64,000 bases of DNA from Paraburkholderia dinghuensis (GCF_003837865.1 NZ_RQIS01000008.1:124001-188000); one strand, 5' to 3'; counted from the stretch's first letter, positions 8,019-17,550 are shown. The notes: generated from the sequence alone by a model not told the origin. A program made the numbers and translations.

Positions 8019-10876
8019 CCACAGCCATTCAGTCGAACGTCGAATTCGAAGCACTGGCCCGCCAATTTGAAGCGACCATCGAGCGCCTGATCGCCGTCGA
8101 AGACTTCAGGCAGGCCGAGGCACTCGCTCGCCAGATGACGCAACTCCTGCCCGATGCGGGCTACGGCTGGAAGGCGCTGGCGTTCCTGCGCCTCGTCGAC
8201 GGCGACCTGCCCGGCGCCTATGAACCGATGTGCCGATGCATGACGCTCCTGCCCGCCGATACCGACCTCCAGCCGCACTGGTCCGCTGTCCGCGCCGCAT
8301 ACGAGCAGGCAGTCCAGCCTGCATCGACCGTCGATGCACAACGCCCCACCGCACTCCCCACGCGGGAGCAAGGCGAAGCGGCCATCGCGCTCTTCGACAC
8401 CGGCCGCCTCGAAGAAGCCCTCGCTGCGGCGCGCGCGTTGGTCGAGCAGTTTCCCGAGCACCCGCTGGGCTGGAAAATGCTCGCGCTGACGCTGTACCGG
8501 CTGAACCAGCATCAGGCGTCCGACACCTGTCTGCAACGCGCTCACGAACTGATTCCCGACGACCGCGACATCCTTCAGGTCTACGCCGCGCGACTTGAAG
8601 CCATAGGAAACCACGCAGACGCGGAACGCGTCTGTCGCAGGCTCATCGAGATCGATCCGGCTCACGCGGAAGGCACACGACTGCTCGGTGTCATTCTGAT
8701 GGCCACCGATCGCGTCGGTGAAGCGGAGCCATTCCTGCTGCAGGCGGCGCAGCTCACACCCCAGTCGGCACTTGCGTGGAATTCGCTCGGCTCGCTCTAT
8801 CTGCGCCTCGGGCGCATCGAGGACGCCGCTCAGCAGTTTCTACGCTCGCTTGACTGCGAACCGCATGGCGCCGCCACATGGAGCAACCTGCTGTTCTGCC
8901 TCACGCATAGCGAAAACGTCGAGCCCGATGCGCTGCTCGCCGCGCATCGCGGATTCGCGGAAATGTTTGAAGCGCCTTTCAAGGCTGCCTGGCCGCATCA
9001 CACGAATACGCGCGAGCTGGACCGCGTACTGCGAATCGGCTTCGTTTCCGCGGATCTGCGCCGGCATGCCGTCGCCAATTTCCTCGAACCCATTCTGACG
9101 CACCTCGCGCGCGACGCTGGCCTGCGCCTCTATGCGTACTCGAACACCGTAGCGCCGGACGCGGTATCGGAGCGACTGCGCACTCACTTTGCCGTTTGGC
9201 GCGATGTGAGCGAGCTGGACAACGCGGCCTTCACAAGCCTCGTTAAGGCCGATGAAATCGATATCCTGATCGACCTGTCCGGCCACACCGGCTATAACCG
9301 GCTACCGGCGCTGGCGCTGAAGCCCGCCCCGGTGCAGGCAAGCTGGATCGGCTACCCCGGCACGACAGGTCTCACTGCGATCGATTACTTTTTCGCCGAT
9401 CGGTTCTGGGCGCCGTCCGGACAGTTCGAAACCCAGTTCACCGAGAAGATCGTCTATTTGCCCGCCGTGGCGCCGTTCCTTCCCGAGCAGGAAGCGCCGC
9501 CATTGAATACGCTTCCGGCGCTGCGCAACGGGTACGTGACGTTTGGCAGCTTCAACCGCATCAACAAACTGCAACGCAACGTCATTGCGCTCTGGGCGCA
9601 ATTGCTGCGTGCCGTACCTGACGCGCGACTGAAAATCGCCGCGATGCCCGCGGACGGCGGCGTCGAAGCGCAACTCAGCAACTGGTTCGCCGAGGAAGGT
9701 ATTGCGCGCGAACGGCTCGACTTCCATCCGCGCACGTCGGTCGCCGCGTATCTGCAACTGCACCATGAAGTCGACATCGCACTCGATACGTTTCCGTTCG
9801 GCGGCCTGACAACCGCGCTGCAATCGCTCTGGATGGGCGTCCCCACGTTGACGCTGACGGGCCGGACGCTGCCCGGCCGCAGCGGTGCGACCGTGATGAG
9901 CCATGCCGGACTCGAACGCTTTGTGTCCAGCAGCGCAGAAGACTTCGCGCAGCGCGGCGCAACACTCGCGGCCGATCTCCCTGCGCTCGCCGAACTGCGC
10001 GCACGCATGCGCGAACGCTGCGCGGCCTCGCCGATGTTCCAGCCCGCTGCGCTCGCGCAAAATGTCAGCGCGGCGCTGCGGACGATGTGGCACCGCTGGT
10101 GCGCGGGATTGCCCGCGGTATCGTTCGACACGAAGCAAGCCGGATCGGTGCAACATCCGCGCGCGCTCTCCGAAAAGCCCATTCGCCTTGTGTGTGGAAC
10201 TCGCGGCACACGAGAGCACTTTTTCGAACATAGCGCGCTCGGCCGTTCCGTCGAGATGAATCTGCAGCGGCAGCCCGGACAGGTTCAAGTGCGACTGTTC
10301 GATCAGAACACACTAGGCCTTTCGACGATCTACAACGTCGCCATTGAAGAAGCACGGCAAGATCCGGCGATTCTCGTCTTCGTCCACGACGATGTCTGGC
10401 TGACCGACCTGTTCTGGACCGATCGTATCGCAGAGGCTCTCGCGCACTACGACATCGCGGGATTGGCCGGCAACCGTCGACGAGTTAAAGGTCAAGTGGT
10501 GTGGAGCATGACCGGGCCGAACCAGCCGGATGACGCGCAGAATCTGACCGGCATGGTCGGGCACAGCAAGGGGTTTCCGCCAAAAGGCCTGACTTACTAC
10601 GGACCATCCGGACAGGAATGCAAGCTACTGGACGGTTTGATGTTGATCGTCGATAGCGAAACGCTCGCGAAAACCGGACTGCGCTTCGACGAGCAATTCA
10701 ACTTTCACTTCTACGATCTCGACTTCTGCCGCCAGGCGGAGCGTCGCGGCCTGCGCATGGGAACCTGGCCCATCAGCGCGGTCCACGAAAGCGCCGGTCA
10801 GTTGGGGACCGGCTGGGCAGAAACGGCCGTGCTCTATCTGCAAAAATACGGGGAATATAGCGACGCCATCGCTTAA
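8015..10876 (+). CDS. TPR-GT41 protein fused to a StrF-like glycosyltransferase
   Basis: This is a 953-residue paralogue of the preceding gene with an added C-terminal enzyme. TPR-like repeats occupy about residues 1-330. The GT41 domain covers about 340-705 (DLSGHTGYNR near 418, WIGYPGTTG near 444, FGSFNRINKL near 510, LDTFPFGGLTT near 588). From about 720 to 953 a second domain resembles the StrF/Glyco_tranf_2_5 group: CGTRG, FVHDDVWLTD with a DD metal/nucleotide motif near 790, FYDLDFCRQAERRGLRMG and AVHESAG. A single polypeptide could therefore add two sugars in succession. The ATG at 8015 overlaps the upstream TGA, and the longer open frame upstream lies inside the previous gene in another frame. 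Confidence 0.88.
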   Translation: MTTAIQSNVEFEALARQFEATIERLIAVEDFRQAEALARQMTQLLPDAGYGWKALAFLRLVDGDLPGAYEPMCRCMTLLPADTDLQPHWSAVRAAYEQAVQPASTVDAQRPTALPTREQGEAAIALFDTGRLEEALAAARALVEQFPEHPLGWKMLALTLYRLNQHQASDTCLQRAHELIPDDRDILQVYAARLEAIGNHADAERVCRRLIEIDPAHAEGTRLLGVILMATDRVGEAEPFLLQAAQLTPQSALAWNSLGSLYLRLGRIEDAAQQFLRSLDCEPHGAATWSNLLFCLTHSENVEPDALLAAHRGFAEMFEAPFKAAWPHHTNTRELDRVLRIGFVSADLRRHAVANFLEPILTHLARDAGLRLYAYSNTVAPDAVSERLRTHFAVWRDVSELDNAAFTSLVKADEIDILIDLSGHTGYNRLPALALKPAPVQASWIGYPGTTGLTAIDYFFADRFWAPSGQFETQFTEKIVYLPAVAPFLPEQEAPPLNTLPALRNGYVTFGSFNRINKLQRNVIALWAQLLRAVPDARLKIAAMPADGGVEAQLSNWFAEEGIARERLDFHPRTSVAAYLQLHHEVDIALDTFPFGGLTTALQSLWMGVPTLTLTGRTLPGRSGATVMSHAGLERFVSSSAEDFAQRGATLAADLPALAELRARMRERCAASPMFQPAALAQNVSAALRTMWHRWCAGLPAVSFDTKQAGSVQHPRALSEKPIRLVCGTRGTREHFFEHSALGRSVEMNLQRQPGQVQVRLFDQNTLGLSTIYNVAIEEARQDPAILVFVHDDVWLTDLFWTDRIAEALAHYDIAGLAGNRRRVKGQVVWSMTGPNQPDDAQNLTGMVGHSKGFPPKGLTYYGPSGQECKLLDGLMLIVDSETLAKTGLRFDEQFNFHFYDLDFCRQAERRGLRMGTWPISAVHESAGQLGTGWAETAVLYLQKYGEYSDAIA

Positions 10877-10904
10877 ACCGTCCCGGTTACAGATTGCAGC
10901 ACCA

Positions 10905-10929
10905 ACGCCTCAGTCAACGACTGAGGCGT
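10905..10929. terminator. hairpin between convergent genes
   Basis: ACGCCTCAGTC (10905-10915) and GACTGAGGCGT (10919-10929) form a perfect 11-bp stem with a 3-base loop. It lies between the converging TPR-GT41 gene and the minus-strand glycosyltransferase. Neither side has a strong T tract, so it could be a weak or rho-assisted bidirectional terminator. Confidence 0.5.
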
Positions 10930-10963
10930 CTTGAGTACGGCGCGAGCGATTACGCTCACAGGA

Positions 10964-13195
10964 CTACGCGACACCCGCCTCGGTAATGACCTTCCAGTCG
11001 AAGTCGGTGTGCGCGCACAGTTGCTCGAGTGCGCCCGGATACTCGCTGGCTGTCGCCTGCACATACCGCAGGTCGTCGGACCACTCGGGCAACGCGCCTT
11101 CCTGCGTGGTCAGCACGACGACCATATGATCGCTGCACGGGCCCTGGGCATGTCGGGTCAGGCTTTGCTGGACCCGCTGGGAATCGCCTTCGGCATCGAG
11201 AATCAGCACGGCCGGAATCCGCGCCACCTCCGGCATCGAACCGGGATTACCGCCGGCACAACGCACGAAAAACTCGTGATATCGAGCGATCTGCGATTGC
11301 AGCGATGCATGCTTGACCACAGCCAGTTGCGCGGTACGCGCGAGGCCGCGACGATACGCCGGATCTTCGATCAGTCGCGCAATGGCATCGATCCATGCGT
11401 CCGTCGAATTCGACGGAATGCGCAGTCCGTTCCCCCCGTGCGTCACCAATTCGTTATACGCAGCGTGATCGCTGCCGATCGTCGCGACACCCGCTGCCGA
11501 ATATTCCAGCCATTCCAGCCGCGTTGCGCCGTCGTCAGCTTCCGACCCGGCGAGCGGCATGAGGCCGATGTCGAGTTCGAGTTGCCGGAACGCGGCCGCG
11601 TGCTCCTCGTACGATTGAGCGATGCCCGTCACCGTGACGTCAGCCCTGGTCATCCAGTCCGCCGGCGGCAGGGTGCCGACGAAAACGAACTGCACGTTGT
11701 CGGCAAAGCGCGCACGGATTGCGTTCAACGCCGGCTCGACCAATGCAAAGTTACGTGGTTTAGCGGCCGAGCCCATCACGCCGATTCGCACCGTGCCGCC
11801 CTGCTCGCGCACCGGGGAATAGAAGAGATCCAGGTCGACATGGGTCGGCACCACGTGAATGTTGGCATTCCAGGGGCGCAGACGCTCAGCCAGTGCAGGG
11901 GTCGTGACGAGCAGTGCCGTCGCGCGGCGCATCACAGACTCGACCTTCGCTGCCGTGCCCTTGCTGAGGAAATGGAGCGGGTGATCGACCGGCAGGTCGT
12001 GACACGGCTCACTGGTTTCGTAGACGACGGGCTTGCCCGTCGCGAACAGGGAGTCGAGTTGTTCCTGCGATGCAAACATCGGCAGACTGCTCTGAATCAG
12101 CAGCACATCCATGTTGGACACATTGGTGCTGTCCTGAACGGGCCAACAGATGTCCCAGTAGTTCTCGAGCTGGCCGAACGGCTTCGCGATCCGCACGGCC
12201 GGCCACCGATGCGTATCCGGTTCCGCCGACACGGCGGCAATGCGCCGCTTCGGCTCTATCGGCTGCGATCCCTGTGATCCTCGAGCAGCGGATTGTGCTT
12301 TCCGCGCGGCGTTCTGCGACTTTTCCAGAAACACGGGAAGTTGCGCCCAGAATATGTTGGACAGCGCAACGGACGCCGGATAGACGGATCCCACCGTGGC
12401 CGCCGCGCGCGCAAGACCGTTTTTCTCGCTCACCATCGCGGCACCGTTGATGCCGAACATGAACTGCTCCGGCAGGTCCTTCAGACCACCGTCGTGCATG
12501 TAAATAACCGGGCAGCCGCACGCCATCGCCTGGGCGCAGACGGCCGTGACCTCATAGGAGTACAACACCCGCCCGGCTTGCAGCTTCGTCGCCAGCTCGG
12601 GAAGGGACACGGGATTCGCCATCGACATCAGCTCCGTGCCCGCCGGAAACAGCGAGAAGTCGATCTTGTCGAGCGGAAACCGGTATTGGAAAACAAAGGA
12701 CCGGTCTTTTTTGCGCGACGGATCGGGTTTGAACAATTCGGTATCGAGGATCGGCAGAAAAAGAAAATCGACCTCTGCCTTCTTCGCGTCCCCGAGGAAA
12801 TTTTCCGAATAATAGAAGAACAGGTCGTCCTTGCCCTCGTTGAGCGGCTTCCCCGATATACGTCCGATGCGGTTCAGGATGTAGCGCACGCAAACTTCCG
12901 CATTGAGCGGATTGCCTGACACGACCTCCGGGTAGACGGCGATAGGCGTTCGCCCCTGCAGCTTGTGCGCAACGAGCACATCCGGTCTGGCGACCGGCGT
13001 GTCGAATTTCGGGTTGACCACATCCGTTCCGGCGATGTAGGCCTCGTAGCCCTCTCGATTGAGCAGATGGCAAAGGGTGTGCAGCACCACGATCCCCGCA
13101 GACGTCTCCCGGTACGGCGGTGCGTAAATGTAGTAGGGGTGTCCCTTGCCCCTGCGCGAGACTTGAGTGCTGACGGGAATATTGATGCTGTTCAT
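10964..13195 (-). CDS. multi-module GT-B glycosyltransferase
   Basis: This is a 743-residue soluble glycosyltransferase. The first half (about 15-310) has a GT-B fold pattern with YYIYAPPYRETSAGI at the start and CAQAMACGCPVIYMHDGG as the donor-site loop. The second half (about 340-640) is a GT4-like module with HVVPTHVDLDLFYSP, RIGVMGSAAKPRN and WLEYSAAGVATIGSD. The last 90 residues (VLILDAEGDSQRVQQSL to the end) look like the start of a third, GT2-type module that stops early at ITEAGVA. Start is ATG 13195. It faces the GT41 pair and is divergent from the aminotransferase gene. Role in the flagellin or a surface glycan is inferred from location. Confidence 0.82.
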   Translation of the reverse strand: MNSINIPVSTQVSRRGKGHPYYIYAPPYRETSAGIVVLHTLCHLLNREGYEAYIAGTDVVNPKFDTPVARPDVLVAHKLQGRTPIAVYPEVVSGNPLNAEVCVRYILNRIGRISGKPLNEGKDDLFFYYSENFLGDAKKAEVDFLFLPILDTELFKPDPSRKKDRSFVFQYRFPLDKIDFSLFPAGTELMSMANPVSLPELATKLQAGRVLYSYEVTAVCAQAMACGCPVIYMHDGGLKDLPEQFMFGINGAAMVSEKNGLARAAATVGSVYPASVALSNIFWAQLPVFLEKSQNAARKAQSAARGSQGSQPIEPKRRIAAVSAEPDTHRWPAVRIAKPFGQLENYWDICWPVQDSTNVSNMDVLLIQSSLPMFASQEQLDSLFATGKPVVYETSEPCHDLPVDHPLHFLSKGTAAKVESVMRRATALLVTTPALAERLRPWNANIHVVPTHVDLDLFYSPVREQGGTVRIGVMGSAAKPRNFALVEPALNAIRARFADNVQFVFVGTLPPADWMTRADVTVTGIAQSYEEHAAAFRQLELDIGLMPLAGSEADDGATRLEWLEYSAAGVATIGSDHAAYNELVTHGGNGLRIPSNSTDAWIDAIARLIEDPAYRRGLARTAQLAVVKHASLQSQIARYHEFFVRCAGGNPGSMPEVARIPAVLILDAEGDSQRVQQSLTRHAQGPCSDHMVVVLTTQEGALPEWSDDLRYVQATASEYPGALEQLCAHTDFDWKVITEAGVA

Positions 13196-13510
13196 TGAGC
13201 GGAACCCTGCGATTTCCGGGCTGATTCGTGGCCGGCCCGGGCGTTTTGCGGTTTTGCGATTCGGGGAGCGTTCACGGCTGGATGGCCGGAATACATTCGC
13301 CCGAATTCTCCGAGCAGGCAGTTTGCGCGGGCGAGGACCGCGTCATTCGCGCAAACACGCGCACGTTTGGGCCTTTTTTCGCTCCATTGCCGAGGCTTCT
13401 CGCGCAGCATAATTTGTCAACATCGCCTTGCTGCGCCGACGACACGTGACGCCGCCAGGCGTGGGGGACGCCGCAAACGTGGCGCGACACTACGAAACCT
13501 CGACGCCACC
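13196..13510. other. divergent intergenic region
   Basis: These 315 bases separate the minus-strand glycosyltransferase from the plus-strand aminotransferase and should contain promoters for both. I see a CATAAT at about 13409 and a TTGACA on the minus strand close by, but no pair with good spacing. No gene is evident. Confidence 0.4.
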
Positions 13511-14665
13511 ATGACCGCCAGCCTGCCCACCGACACTGTCTCTACGCTGCTGCGGCAGGAGCGGATATTCGTTACCCAGCCGCATCTACCGCCGCTTGAG
13601 CAGTTCATGCCATATCTCGAGCAGATCTGGCAGAGCAAGATCCTGACCAACGGCGGTCCGTTCCACCAGCAGCTCGAACAAACGCTGTGCGAATACCTGG
13701 GCGTGCCTTACCTCTCGCTCTTCAGCAACGGCACACTTGCGCTGATCACGGCACTACAGGCGCTGCGCATCACGGGCGAAGTCATTACGACACCGTATTC
13801 GTTTGTGGCGACCGCGCATTCGCTCCTGTGGAACGGCGTCAAGCCGGTATTCGTCGACATCGACCCGCGCACGTTCAATCTCGACCCTGCACGCATTGAA
13901 GAGGCAATCACGCCGCAGACGACGGCCATCATGCCCGTTCATTGCTACGGTCAGCCGTGCGACGTGGAAGCGATCCGGAAGATTGCCGACAACTACAACC
14001 TGAAGGTCATCTACGACGCCGCGCACGCATTCGGCGTGCGCAAGAACGGGGAAAGCGTCCTGCGTCACGGTGACCTCTCGGCATTGAGCTTTCACGCCAC
14101 GAAGGTTTTCAATACCTTCGAAGGCGGCGCCATCATTTGCCCGGACGCAAAAACGAAACAGCATATCGACCATCTGAAAAATTTCGGATTCGTCGACGAG
14201 GTGACGGTCGTCGCCTCAGGCATCAACGGCAAGATGAGCGAAATCAACGCGGCATTCGGCATGCTGCAAATGCAGCATATCGATCGCGCGATTGAACGCC
14301 GGCGCGAGATTGGAGCGACCTATCGCCGATTGCTTGCTGACGTGCCGGGCGTGCGCTGCGCCGAAAGCAGCCCCGATACCGAGTCGAACTACTCCTACTT
14401 TCCGATCCTCGTGGACGAAGAGTATGGGCTGAGCCGCGATGCCCTCTATCACAAGCTGCGTGATCACGAGATTTATGCGCGCCGCTATTTCTATCCGCTG
14501 ATTTCCGATTTCCCGATGTATCGAGGGCTGGCTTCCGCACAGCGTAGTAATTTGCCCGTAGCGTCGGAGGTTGCGCTCAAGGTGCTCTGCCTGCCGATCT
14601 ATCCAGAGCTGCGCGACGAAGACCAGGGTCGCGTCATCGAAATCATCCGCGCAGCGCGCGCATAA
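13511..14665 (+). CDS. DegT/DnrJ/EryC1-type sugar aminotransferase (VioA-like)
   Basis: This 384-residue PLP-dependent aminotransferase converts a keto group on a nucleotide sugar to an amine. The PLP lysine is Lys198 in SFHATKVFNTFEGG; YDAAHAFG and the N-terminal ILTNGGPFHQQLE also fit the family. Its closest resemblance that I recognise is to VioA/FdtB-like enzymes that act on dTDP-keto-6-deoxyhexoses, but the exact substrate cannot be read from sequence. The ATG at 13511 follows GCCACC without a clear ribosome site; upstream residues in the open frame are not family-like. The next gene, 22 bases downstream, encodes the acyltransferase that typically acts on the product amine. Confidence 0.9.
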   Translation: MTASLPTDTVSTLLRQERIFVTQPHLPPLEQFMPYLEQIWQSKILTNGGPFHQQLEQTLCEYLGVPYLSLFSNGTLALITALQALRITGEVITTPYSFVATAHSLLWNGVKPVFVDIDPRTFNLDPARIEEAITPQTTAIMPVHCYGQPCDVEAIRKIADNYNLKVIYDAAHAFGVRKNGESVLRHGDLSALSFHATKVFNTFEGGAIICPDAKTKQHIDHLKNFGFVDEVTVVASGINGKMSEINAAFGMLQMQHIDRAIERRREIGATYRRLLADVPGVRCAESSPDTESNYSYFPILVDEEYGLSRDALYHKLRDHEIYARRYFYPLISDFPMYRGLASAQRSNLPVASEVALKVLCLPIYPELRDEDQGRVIEIIRAARA

Positions 14666-14687
14666 GGCATCGGACCGGAAACAGCCC

Positions 14688-15350
14688 GTGGACAAGATCG
14701 CCATCATCGGCTCTTCAGGCCACGCGCGGGTCGTCATCGACATCGTCGAACGCGGAGGACAGTACGCGATCGCCGGGCTGATCGATTCTTTCCGACCCGT
14801 TGGAGAAAGCACGTTCGGCTATTCCGTCATCGGCACGGAAAACGAACTGCCGCAACTCGTGAAAGACTTCGACCTGAGAGGTGTGATCGTCGCGATAGGC
14901 GACAACCACTCGCGCTCAGTCGTCTCGGCCAGAGTCAGCGCATCAGTCCCGGATCTTCCGTTTGTCAGCGCCATCCATCCGTCCGCGGTGATCGGCAAAT
15001 TCGCATGCATCGACGCCGGAACCGTCGTCATGGCGGGCGCCGTCATCAATCCAGGCTGCCGGATCGGGCCGGGATGCATCGTCAATACCCGAGCGTCGCT
15101 CGATCACGATTCGGTTATGGAAGCGTTTTCGAGTCTTGCACCGGGCGTCGTGACGGGCGGCAACTGCGTGATCGGCGAAGGCTCCGCCGTAGGGATCGGC
15201 GCCACGCTCATTCACCGGATCACGGTCGGCAATCATTGCGTGATCGGCGCGGGCTCCGTGGTGCTCGGCGATATCGACGCCGGTTCGGTCGCTTACGGCA
15301 ATCCTGCCCGTATAGTGCGCAGCCGGGATCCGGCCGAGCGTTATCTGTGA
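14688..15350 (+). CDS. NeuD/PglD/VioB-type sugar N-acyltransferase
   Basis: This 220-residue protein has an N-terminal Rossmann-like half (KIAIIGSSGHARVVIDIV, then DNHSRS) and a C-terminal left-handed beta helix of hexapeptide repeats (IDAGTVVMAGAVINPGC, IGEGSAVGIGATLIHRI, VLGDIDAGSVAYGNPARIV). The likely catalytic histidine is in ASLDHDS. PglD, NeuD and VioB family members acetylate an amino or hydroxyl group of a sugar using acetyl-CoA. I chose GTG 14688 because the core begins there (VDKIAIIGSSG); the ribosome site is weak. It forms a pair with the upstream aminotransferase and overlaps the converging TPR gene by 10 bases. Confidence 0.88.
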   Translation: MDKIAIIGSSGHARVVIDIVERGGQYAIAGLIDSFRPVGESTFGYSVIGTENELPQLVKDFDLRGVIVAIGDNHSRSVVSARVSASVPDLPFVSAIHPSAVIGKFACIDAGTVVMAGAVINPGCRIGPGCIVNTRASLDHDSVMEAFSSLAPGVVTGGNCVIGEGSAVGIGATLIHRITVGNHCVIGAGSVVLGDIDAGSVAYGNPARIVRSRDPAERYL

Positions 15351-17239
15351 GACACAGCGTTCAGCGCTGCCCGTTTATCAACGACCATAAAAGTCTCCGC
15401 CTCGCGGCGCACTCGTTCGACTAAAGCATTCCAGTCGACTTCAGGCGACCGCCTGAACAACCTCACCCCCGGATACCACGGCGAATCCTCGCGCCCATGC
15501 ATCCACCTCCAGTCGATATCCTGCGGGGGCAGCAGCACCCAGCACGGCGTGCCGACCGATCCCGCGATATGGGCAATCGCAGTATCCACACAAATCACCA
15601 GATCGAGCTGCGCGACGATCGCAGCACTATCGGCCAGATCGACGACCTCAGACCCCAGATGCAGCAGCGGCTGCCCCTCGGGCGGCGTTGCGGCTTCATC
15701 CTCGCCCTCGCCTTTTTGCAGACTGACGAACTGAACCCCGGGCACCTGCCACAAAGGCTCAAGCACGGCGAGCGACGGCAACGACCGATGCGCATCGTTG
15801 TGATGCTTCGGATTGCCCTTCCACACGAGACCCACGCGCAACCCCGGCGGCAGCACATCGAGACGCGCACGCCACCGCTCGACCAGGACGGGATCGGGCG
15901 TCAAATACACCGCCGGCGAAAGCGCCTCGTCTTGCCCATGATCGACCATCCCCAAACGCAGCGGCACGCTCATCAGGCTGGTCCAGCAAGCGAATTCTCC
16001 CGCACGCGCCTGGGCATCTGCGTGATCGACGACCGCATCCACGCCCTCGACCGAACGCAACAACCGATGCATCGGCGGCAAACACGCCACCGTCAAACGA
16101 GAAACCCCGAGCGACTTCAAGCGCGTCAGATAGCGGCCGAACTGCACCATATCGCCGAGCCCGTCCTCCTGCCACACCAGCAGCGAGCGGCCCTGCAGCG
16201 ACTCTCCGCGCCAACGTGGACAGGGCTGCAGCACCACCTCGGACTTGCGATGAACGAAACGCTCCGGTTCGTAACGCGCCTCGTATTCCGCCCACGCTTC
16301 TTCATACTGCCCAAAACTCAGCAATAACGTCGCCAGCCCAAAACGCGCATCGGAATAATCCGGATCAATCGCAAGCGCGGCACGATACTCGGATTCGGCT
16401 TCGGCGAAGCAATCCAGACTCTTGAGCACCGTCCCGAGGTTGTAGTGTGCAACGCTTAGTCCGGGGCGCAGCGCCAGCGCCTGACGATAGAGCGCCGCCG
16501 CCTGTTCCGGCAACCCGAGAGCCTGTAGCAGACCGCCTAGATTATTCAGGACTTCGATACTATCCGGGCGAAGTGCGAGCGCCTCGCGATAGCTCGCCTC
16601 GGCCATATCGAGACTTCCCAGCGTCTGCAATACGTTCCCGAGGTTGTAATGGCCTTCGACGAAATCCGGACGAATGGCGATTGCCTGGCGATAGGCCGTT
16701 TCGGCTTCGGGCAAACGCCCCAGTTTCTCCAGAATCGTGCCGTGCGTGATGTACGCATCCGCGTAACGCGGCTGCAATTCGAGCGCGCAGCGACACGCGA
16801 GTTCGGCCTCGATATAACGCTCGCGCAGCTTCAATACGCTCGCGAGATTATTCAGCGCAAGCGGATATTGCGGACGAATCTCGATCGCCCGCCGATACGC
16901 CACCTCCGCCTCCTGCAAACGCCCGAGTGTCTTCAGCACGTTGCCGAGATTGTGATGCGACTCGGCATGCCCGGGTTGAATCGTCAACGCACGGCGATAT
17001 GCTGCTTCGGCGTCCCCTGGACGATCGGCGGCCTGCAACACGAGCGCGAGGTTGTAGCAGGCATCGAGATAGTCGGAGCGCAGCGCGAGCGCCTGACGAA
17101 ACGCGTCCTCTGCCTCCTGCAAACGGCCCGTGCGTAGCAGCATCACGCCGTGATTGTTGTGGGCTTCGGGGACGTCGGGGTGTTGGTCGCGAACCTGCCG
17201 ATAGAGCCTCTCCGCGTCCACAGGTGACAGGTCCGTCAC
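15341..17239 (-). CDS. TPR protein with heptosyltransferase-like (GT9) domain
   Basis: This is a 632-residue protein. Residues about 10-300 are eight or more regular 34-residue TPR units ([40 protein letters not shown]). Residues about 335-620 resemble GT9/ADP-heptose transferases: [30 protein letters not shown] and [20 protein letters not shown]. Such proteins are common beside surface and flagellar glycan genes; the acceptor is unknown. The start is GTG 17239, whose TG is shared with the TGA of the decayed cysNC frame upstream (GTGA). That implies the two were once translationally coupled. It converges on the acyltransferase gene with a 10-base overlap. Confidence 0.87.
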   Translation of the reverse strand: MTDLSPVDAERLYRQVRDQHPDVPEAHNNHGVMLLRTGRLQEAEDAFRQALALRSDYLDACYNLALVLQAADRPGDAEAAYRRALTIQPGHAESHHNLGNVLKTLGRLQEAEVAYRRAIEIRPQYPLALNNLASVLKLRERYIEAELACRCALELQPRYADAYITHGTILEKLGRLPEAETAYRQAIAIRPDFVEGHYNLGNVLQTLGSLDMAEASYREALALRPDSIEVLNNLGGLLQALGLPEQAAALYRQALALRPGLSVAHYNLGTVLKSLDCFAEAESEYRAALAIDPDYSDARFGLATLLLSFGQYEEAWAEYEARYEPERFVHRKSEVVLQPCPRWRGESLQGRSLLVWQEDGLGDMVQFGRYLTRLKSLGVSRLTVACLPPMHRLLRSVEGVDAVVDHADAQARAGEFACWTSLMSVPLRLGMVDHGQDEALSPAVYLTPDPVLVERWRARLDVLPPGLRVGLVWKGNPKHHNDAHRSLPSLAVLEPLWQVPGVQFVSLQKGEGEDEAATPPEGQPLLHLGSEVVDLADSAAIVAQLDLVICVDTAIAHIAGSVGTPCWVLLPPQDIDWRWMHGREDSPWYPGVRLFRRSPEVDWNALVERVRREAETFMVVDKRAALNAVSHR

Positions 17240-17550
17240 TTTCGCTCTCCCGGCAACCGCAGCACGCGCGCCACCTGCTCGTCGACCGGCACCCCGTCGC
17301 CCATTCTCGACACCAGCGCCAGCGGCGCCTCATACGGACTGTTAACTCCGGTCATGTTCGGTATCTCACCCCTGCGTGCCTGCGTGTAAAGTCCCTTCGG
17401 ATCGTGCGCCTCGCACGCATCGAGTGGCGTGCTCCCATCCGTGGCGTGCGTAAAGCGATCCACCAGAATGAATCGGCCGATCCAGAGTTCGCGCCATGAT
17501 GACGCCGGCTCGCACCGTTCAAATCCGCAAACTGCGACAGATTCTGGCCG
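17236..17550 (-). pseudogene. decayed cysN-cysC (sulfate activation) remnant
   Basis: Read on the minus strand, the frame ending at 17236 carries the end of a CysN GTPase barrel ([13 protein letters not shown]) followed directly by the C-terminal part of APS kinase CysC ([19 protein letters not shown], then [17 protein letters not shown]). The intervening part of CysN and the whole P-loop half of CysC are missing, and an in-frame TAG lies upstream at 17551-17553. It therefore looks like an internally deleted bifunctional CysNC/NodQ-type gene. In bacteria these make PAPS, the donor for sulfation. Its stop overlaps the start of the TPR-GT9 gene. A shorter product could in theory start inside, but it would lack the ATP site. 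Confidence 0.72.
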
